Shown: in pieces, positions 60,175 to 64,000 of the stretch
How the letters are laid out: the number at the start of each line of letters is the position of its first letter
Position numbering within the stretch: the first letter of the stretch is position 1
NCBI GenBank assembly: GCA_030431055.1
Contig: JAUIJA010000011.1
Span: 1-64,000 of the forward strand
DNA from: Bacteroidia bacterium
Lineage (GTDB): Bacteria; Bacteroidota; Bacteroidia; Flavobacteriales; Flavobacteriaceae
Direction of reading: 5' to 3'
DNA: 64,000 nt
Program-made: the position numbers and the translations under genes
Notes under the pieces: generated by a model
What the model was told of the DNA's origin: nothing
The model's input: only the letters and a program-made list of their open reading frames with translations
The model's database searches: none

Positions 60175-60998
60175 TGGCGAAAAATTTAGGCGAAATGTCG
60201 TTTTTAGACCATTTAGAAGAATTAAGATGGTTACTTGTTAGAAGTACAATAGCAATTTTAGCTTGTGCTGCTGTTGCGTTTCTATTTAGCGACTTTATTT
60301 TTGACAATATTATTTTCGGGCCAAAAAACCCTGACTTTATTACGTACCAACTTTTTTGTGAACTATCGCAAAAATTTGGTTTAGATGAAAGTTTGTGTGT
60401 AACCGAAATCCCTATGCGAATTCAAAGTAGAGAAATGGGCGGACAGTTTTCTGCTCATATGTGGACGTCGATTACAGCTGGTTTTATTCTTGGATTTCCT
60501 ATCATATTATGGGAATTTTGGAAATTTATTAGTCCGGCACTTTATCAAAACGAAAAAAAATATGCTAAAGCATTCATTATTGTAGCTTCATTATTATTTT
60601 TTACTGGCGTTTTATTTGGCTACTATTTAATAGCACCACTTTCGGTTAATTTTTTAGCAAACTACAATGTAAGCGAACAAGTTTTTAACGACATCGATTT
60701 ATCATCTTACATTAGTTTATTACGTTCTGCAACTGTTGCTTGTGGAATTTTATTTGAATTACCAATAATCATTTACTTTTTAACCAAAATAGGACTAGTA
60801 ACACCTGATTTCTTAAGAAAGAACAGAAAGTATATGTTGATTATTGTTTTAATTGTATCGGCAATAATTACACCTCCAGATATTTTAAGCCAAGTAATAG
60901 TTGCTATACCAATCATGTTTTTATATGAAATTAGTATTTTAATCAGTCGAATGGTTGTTAAAAAACAAATTGAAACATCAGATATTGTAAAAAAATAA
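60174..60998 (+). CDS. tatC: Sec-independent protein translocase TatC
   Basis: 274 residues, six membrane helices. Signatures: FLDHLEELRWLLVRS at the N-terminus (with the functional Glu pair), FILGFPIILWEFWKFISPAL and the late TPPDILSQVIVAIPIMFLYE. TatC is the twin-arginine signal receptor for export of folded proteins. A periplasmic insert with two Cys (about 60-85) is longer than in E. coli and usual for Bacteroidota. Coupled to kdsD (TAATG) and 2 bp before the AhpD-like gene. Confidence 0.96.
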   Translation: MAKNLGEMSFLDHLEELRWLLVRSTIAILACAAVAFLFSDFIFDNIIFGPKNPDFITYQLFCELSQKFGLDESLCVTEIPMRIQSREMGGQFSAHMWTSITAGFILGFPIILWEFWKFISPALYQNEKKYAKAFIIVASLLFFTGVLFGYYLIAPLSVNFLANYNVSEQVFNDIDLSSYISLLRSATVACGILFELPIIIYFLTKIGLVTPDFLRKNRKYMLIIVLIVSAIITPPDILSQVIVAIPIMFLYEISILISRMVVKKQIETSDIVKK

Positions 60999-61000
60999 AA

Positions 61001-61348
61001 ATGAGCAATCCAGTAGAAGAATTCAACAACTATCGTGCTAAAATGAACGAAAAGCTTTTAGCAAACGACAATAAAATCATCAAAAGAATTTTTAATCTTG
61101 ATACTAATGCGTTTAGCGAAGGTGCTTTAGATATTAAAACCAAAGAACTTTTAGGCTTGGTTGCATCTACTGTTTTACGTTGTGATGATTGTATTAAATA
61201 CCATTTAGAAACGAGTTATAAAAACGGAATTACTAAAGCCGAAATGATGGAAGCCATGAGTATTGCCACTTTAGTTGGCGGAACAATTGTTATTCCGCAT
61301 TTGCGAAGAGCTTACGAGTTTTGGGAAGCGCTGGAAGAATCTAAATAA
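61001..61348 (+). CDS. Carboxymuconolactone decarboxylase (AhpD-like) family protein
   Basis: 115 residues. The redox motif C-x-x-C-x-x-x-H is present as C61, C64 and H68 in RCDDCIKYH, in the family context TKELLGLVASTVLRCDDC and AEMMEAMSIATLVGGTI. Such proteins are small thiol peroxidase-type reductases. It follows tatC by 2 bp and is probably co-transcribed. Confidence 0.9.
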   Translation: MSNPVEEFNNYRAKMNEKLLANDNKIIKRIFNLDTNAFSEGALDIKTKELLGLVASTVLRCDDCIKYHLETSYKNGITKAEMMEAMSIATLVGGTIVIPHLRRAYEFWEALEESK

Positions 61349-61357
61349 TTGTTAATT

Positions 61358-61395
61358 CGTTTATTTGTTTAGACGTTTATTTGTTTATTTGTTTA
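61358..61395. repeat. Direct repeat / low-complexity array upstream of lptB
   Basis: CGTTTATTTGTTTA occurs at 61358-61371 and 61374-61387, then continues TTTGTTTATTG. Period 8 rather than 7, so a different type from the AGT arrays. Confidence 0.6.
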
Positions 61396-61413
61396 TTGAA
61401 TTAAATTCACACC

Positions 61414-62217
61414 ATGAAATTAAGAGCCGAAAACTTAGTTAAAACCTATAAAAAACGTACTGTTGTAAAAGGAATTTCTGTTGAAGTAAATCAAGGAGAA
61501 ATTGTGGGATTACTAGGACCAAATGGTGCTGGAAAAACAACTTCTTTCTACATGATTGTTGGCTTAGTAAAACCAAATGGCGGAAACATTTATTTGGACA
61601 ATATTAATATTACTGATTTCCCGATGTACAAACGTGCGCAACATGGAATTGGTTATTTGGCTCAAGAAGCTTCGGTATTTAGAAAGTTAAGTATTGAAGA
61701 TAATATAATGAGTGTTTTGCAATTAACTAATCTTTCAAAAGCAGAACAAGAAGCTAAAATGGAAGAGTTAATTGATGAATTTGCACTCCAACACATTCGT
61801 ACTAATCGCGGTGATTTACTTTCGGGTGGTGAAAGAAGACGTACCGAAATTGCTCGTGCGCTTGCTACTGATCCAAAATTTATTTTATTAGACGAACCAT
61901 TTGCAGGTGTTGACCCAGTTGCGGTTGAAGATATTCAAAGAATTGTAGCGCAATTAAAAAATAAAAACATTGGTATTTTAATTACCGACCACAACGTACA
62001 AGAAACTTTAGCGATTACCGATAAAACGTACTTAATGTTTGAAGGTGGAATTTTAAAAGCTGGAAAACCTGAAGAATTAGCAGCCGATGAAGTTGTTAGA
62101 CGTGTTTATTTAGGACAAAATTTTGAATTACGTAAAAAGAAAATCGATTTTGATGCTCCTAAAACTACGATTATTCACGGTAAAGGCGATTTGAATTTGA
62201 ATAAAGATTCTGAGTAA
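61414..62217 (+). CDS. lptB: LPS export ABC transporter ATP-binding protein LptB
   Basis: 267 residues. Walker A GPNGAGKTT (35-43), Q-loop YLAQEASVFRKLSIEDN, signature LLSGGERRRTEIARAL, Walker B FILLDEPFAGVDP and switch His in TDHNV, all characteristic of LptB; a short C-terminal extension (about 245-267) is common in Bacteroidota. It powers LPS extraction from the inner membrane with LptFG. Fits with kdsD at the start of the cluster. Confidence 0.94.
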   Translation: MKLRAENLVKTYKKRTVVKGISVEVNQGEIVGLLGPNGAGKTTSFYMIVGLVKPNGGNIYLDNINITDFPMYKRAQHGIGYLAQEASVFRKLSIEDNIMSVLQLTNLSKAEQEAKMEELIDEFALQHIRTNRGDLLSGGERRRTEIARALATDPKFILLDEPFAGVDPVAVEDIQRIVAQLKNKNIGILITDHNVQETLAITDKTYLMFEGGILKAGKPEELAADEVVRRVYLGQNFELRKKKIDFDAPKTTIIHGKGDLNLNKDSE

Positions 62218-62239
62218 TTTTGCTTTTTTGTCATTAACT

Positions 62240-62331
62240 GCGCTCAATTCGGCAATGCCTCGAGTCTATACAAAGTGAAGAATCTCATAATCATATGTTA
62301 ATGTGACTTCTCGTCTCCGCTCGAAGTGACA
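62240..62331. repeat. REP-like intergenic element (copy 3, longest)
   Basis: The right part, CTTCTCGTCTCCGCTCGAAG followed by TGACA (62307-62331), shares 22 of 25 bases with 50471-50495. The left part has GTGAAGAATCTCATAA (62275-62290), the arrangement of a common flavobacterial intergenic repeat as I remember it. It lies between the convergent lptB and crtYcd and may also serve as their terminator. Confidence 0.55.
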
Positions 62332-62336
62332 ATTGT

Positions 62337-63017
62337 TTATTTCTTTACTCTAAAATAATCAAACCAATCAATTATTGCTGCTATAAGCAAAAATCCATAA
62401 AACGCATCTTCAAAAGGAATGGTTCCCATTCTTATTCCTAAATTTTCGGTATCGTTGTACCAAACAACTTGTTCATCAATAAAACTTCCTGTTAAAATTC
62501 CGTTTACGATAAAAAAGAAAACTAAGGTTATCGCATACGAAAGATAATGTCGGCCCAAATAGGTTTTTCGATACAAATGAAACAACAAATACAAAGCTAA
62601 CAATCCAAATGTAGAAGCGGTGTACCATTTATTGTAATTCATTACCAAAACAGCAATGGAAAACGTTAAAAGGAAATTGGTAATGAATTTATGTGATTTT
62701 TCAAGCGGATTTTTCTTCAGTAAATATTCCATAGAAAAATAAATAAACACACTCGAATAAGGAATACAAATGAAGAACAAAACTTCTTCTAAAGGTAAAT
62801 TGAAAACTTTGATTCCAGTTAAATAACGTTCGTTAAATCCCCAAATACCAATATGAGTAAAATAAGCATCCCAAACTAAAAAGAAAAGTCCAACAATAAC
62901 AATTGCTTTAAATAAAGAAGACCAATTTTTATAATAAGCGTGTTTTGGATAAAAACTCGCCAAAAAAGGCACAGAAAGTGTTAGTAAATTTATTATTAAG
63001 TAGAGATACTTTTCCAT
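62337..63017 (-). CDS. Lycopene beta-cyclase, fused CrtYc-CrtYd membrane type
   Basis: 226 residues, about seven helices. Two repeats each with the cyclase motif: PLEEVLFF in the first half and PFEDAFYGF in the second, the P-x-E-E/D pattern of the small membrane cyclases (CrtYc and CrtYd, here in one chain). It closes the ends of lycopene to beta-carotene. The ATG directly follows the crtZ stop, so it is the last gene of a crtB-crtZ-crtYcd operon. Confidence 0.9.
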   Translation of the reverse strand: MEKYLYLIINLLTLSVPFLASFYPKHAYYKNWSSLFKAIVIVGLFFLVWDAYFTHIGIWGFNERYLTGIKVFNLPLEEVLFFICIPYSSVFIYFSMEYLLKKNPLEKSHKFITNFLLTFSIAVLVMNYNKWYTASTFGLLALYLLFHLYRKTYLGRHYLSYAITLVFFFIVNGILTGSFIDEQVVWYNDTENLGIRMGTIPFEDAFYGFLLIAAIIDWFDYFRVKK

Positions 63018-63467
63018 TTACATTGAAAAATATTTTTTGGGAACAAACAACATTCCAAAACATTCACCATGTTCTTTTCCTAAATGTTTGTGATGAACTT
63101 TATGTGCTTTTCGTAAGCCAATTAGATATTTGTTTTTAGTGTTTTTAAACCATTTAAAACGTTGGTGAATTAGAACATCATGCACTAAAAAATAAGCGAT
63201 TCCATAAAGTAAAATACCTAATCCAATAAAGAATTTAAAGCTTAAGACTGGCTCCAATCCATAATAAAACAAAGCAATACTTGGAATAGCAAATATGACA
63301 AAAAACGCATCATTTTTTTCTAATATATTTTGATATTTCGGTTGGTGATGATCCTCGTGTAAATACCATAAAAAGCCATGCATCACAAATTTATGTGTAC
63401 ACCAAGTTACTCCTTCCATTGTAATGAAAGTAGCTAAAGTAATTCCTATGAAAAGTAGATATTCCAT
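63018..63467 (-). CDS. crtZ: Beta-carotene hydroxylase
   Basis: 149 residues, four helices and the di-iron His clusters HKFVMH (25-30), HEDHH (37-41), HDVLIH and HKVHH. CrtZ hydroxylates beta-ionone rings, making zeaxanthin, the usual yellow pigment of this family. Overlaps crtB by one base and touches the cyclase gene. Confidence 0.94.
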   Translation of the reverse strand: MEYLLFIGITLATFITMEGVTWCTHKFVMHGFLWYLHEDHHQPKYQNILEKNDAFFVIFAIPSIALFYYGLEPVLSFKFFIGLGILLYGIAYFLVHDVLIHQRFKWFKNTKNKYLIGLRKAHKVHHKHLGKEHGECFGMLFVPKKYFSM

Positions 63468-64000
63468 TAAGCTTGAATTAAATTAAATTGATAGCGCAAA
63501 TACGATTTACCCAAAATTACTAATTTTAAAGGATTTGACACACGAATTCTTTTACTTAAAAATTCATTTGGTTGCGTTTTACTTATCTTTTTCATTAAAC
63601 TTTTATAGTAACGATACGCTGTGTAAACGCCAAACTTAGCCTCAATAGGTAATTTTAAAATTCCTTTAAAAGCTTCTTCAAAATCTTGATTGATTTCATT
63701 TATGATTTTTGTTTTATCTTCATTACTCAAAGATTCAAAATTTACTCCGGGAAAATAAACTCGTCCTAAACTTTCATAGTCATGTTTTAAATCTCTTAAG
63801 AAATTCACTTTTTGAAAAGCCGAACCTAATCGCATTGCACTAGCTTTTAACTCTTCATATTTCTTTTCATCACCTTTTACAAATACTTTTAAACACATTA
63901 ATCCAACCACATCAGCCGAACCAAAAATATATTCTTCATACTCGGCATACGAATTATATTCTTTCTTGGTTAAATCCATTCGCATACTATGCATGAAAGG
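63467..64000 (-). CDS. crtB: Phytoene synthase, C-terminal part (runs off window end)
   Basis: The reverse strand is open from base 64000 to TGA/TAA-type stop at 63467-63469, 178 codons. It begins within the gene (FMHSMRMDLTKKEYNSYAEY), so the internal ATG is not the start. YIFGSADVVGLMCLKVF, the second aspartate-rich region FQKVNFLRDLKHDYESLGRV and YFPG are phytoene synthase hallmarks. It condenses two GGPP into phytoene. First of the three carotenoid genes seen; the first Asp-rich motif is outside the window. Confidence 0.94.
   Translation of the reverse strand, partial: PFMHSMRMDLTKKEYNSYAEYEEYIFGSADVVGLMCLKVFVKGDEKKYEELKASAMRLGSAFQKVNFLRDLKHDYESLGRVYFPGVNFESLSNEDKTKIINEINQDFEEAFKGILKLPIEAKFGVYTAYRYYKSLMKKISKTQPNEFLSKRIRVSNPLKLVILGKSYLRYQFNLIQA

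Noticed and set aside
1..64000. Prophage, insertion sequence or integrative element
   Set aside because: No integrase, transposase, phage structural gene or flanking direct repeat was found; tRNA-Thr at 48613-48686 has no adjacent integrase.

Overview
The window looks like core chromosome of a low-GC member of the Flavobacteriaceae (Flavobacterium or a close relative). Evidence: A+T-rich DNA; promoters with the Bacteroidota -7 box TAnnTTTG; typical flavobacterial families (SusC/OMP-like TonB receptors, DUF2805, DUF2891, DUF4369, DUF6132, DUF819, COG2509); and a zeaxanthin-type carotenoid cluster. I see no phage, insertion sequence, CRISPR array or plasmid functions. Nearly every stretch is coding; the intergenic regions over 300 bases hold small or broken genes or a tRNA.

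Layout. 1-9.0 kb: N-terminal half of acnB, a two-gene insert (membrane acyltransferase and a possible PHM-like copper protein), a MoxR ATPase, and a three-gene operon of parvulin/SurA-type chaperones. 9.1-13.3 kb: prfC, a small secreted-protein gene broken by an in-frame TAG, folD and ffh. 13.4-30.6 kb: a redox/efflux block with a TolC-MFP-RND operon ending in a PII-like protein and a DUF2892 protein; a sulfide:quinone-reductase-like flavoprotein with a newly called 42-residue protein; cydAB; a Cys/Lys-rich secreted protein; a thioredoxin gene with an internal stop; a TonB copper receptor with a Cys-containing partner; a cytochrome c/DUF3365 operon; and a di-haem cytochrome c peroxidase. 30.6-48.5 kb: argS, TonB receptor, FabH-like synthase, S9 peptidase, lone ABC ATPase, beta-barrel protein, htpG, DMT transporter, AlkB-like dioxygenase, DUF2805, M61 peptidase, DUF819, DUF4369. 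48.6-59.1 kb: tRNA-Thr, a frameshifted DUF2200 gene, manA, a PTPS-family enzyme, idi, nnr, a COG2509 flavoprotein, DUF2891, a membrane protein and recQ. 59.2-64 kb: kdsD, tatC, an AhpD-like protein, lptB, and crtYcd-crtZ-crtB (crtB runs off the end).

The most interesting signal is in the redox block. A palindrome close to GTAAC-N4-GTTAC, the type bound by CRP/FNR-family regulators, precedes the tolC, SQR-like, cydAB, cytochrome c and peroxidase operons. In four promoters its centre is exactly 29.5 bp upstream of the first base of the TAnnTTTG box (about -41.5), and in the fifth, which shares a site divergently, 28.5 bp. This suggests a regulon joining respiration, sulfide/peroxide handling and efflux; its regulator is not in the window.

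Other points: three genes broken by single changes (TAG, TAA, one-base deletion), a RecQ without its zinc cysteines, a PTPS enzyme with the tetrahydrobiopterin-type motif, 7-bp periodic repeats at gene ends, and REP-like elements related to a TCGACTCCGCTCGA core. All calls come from reading the sequence and remembered family features; no database search was run.
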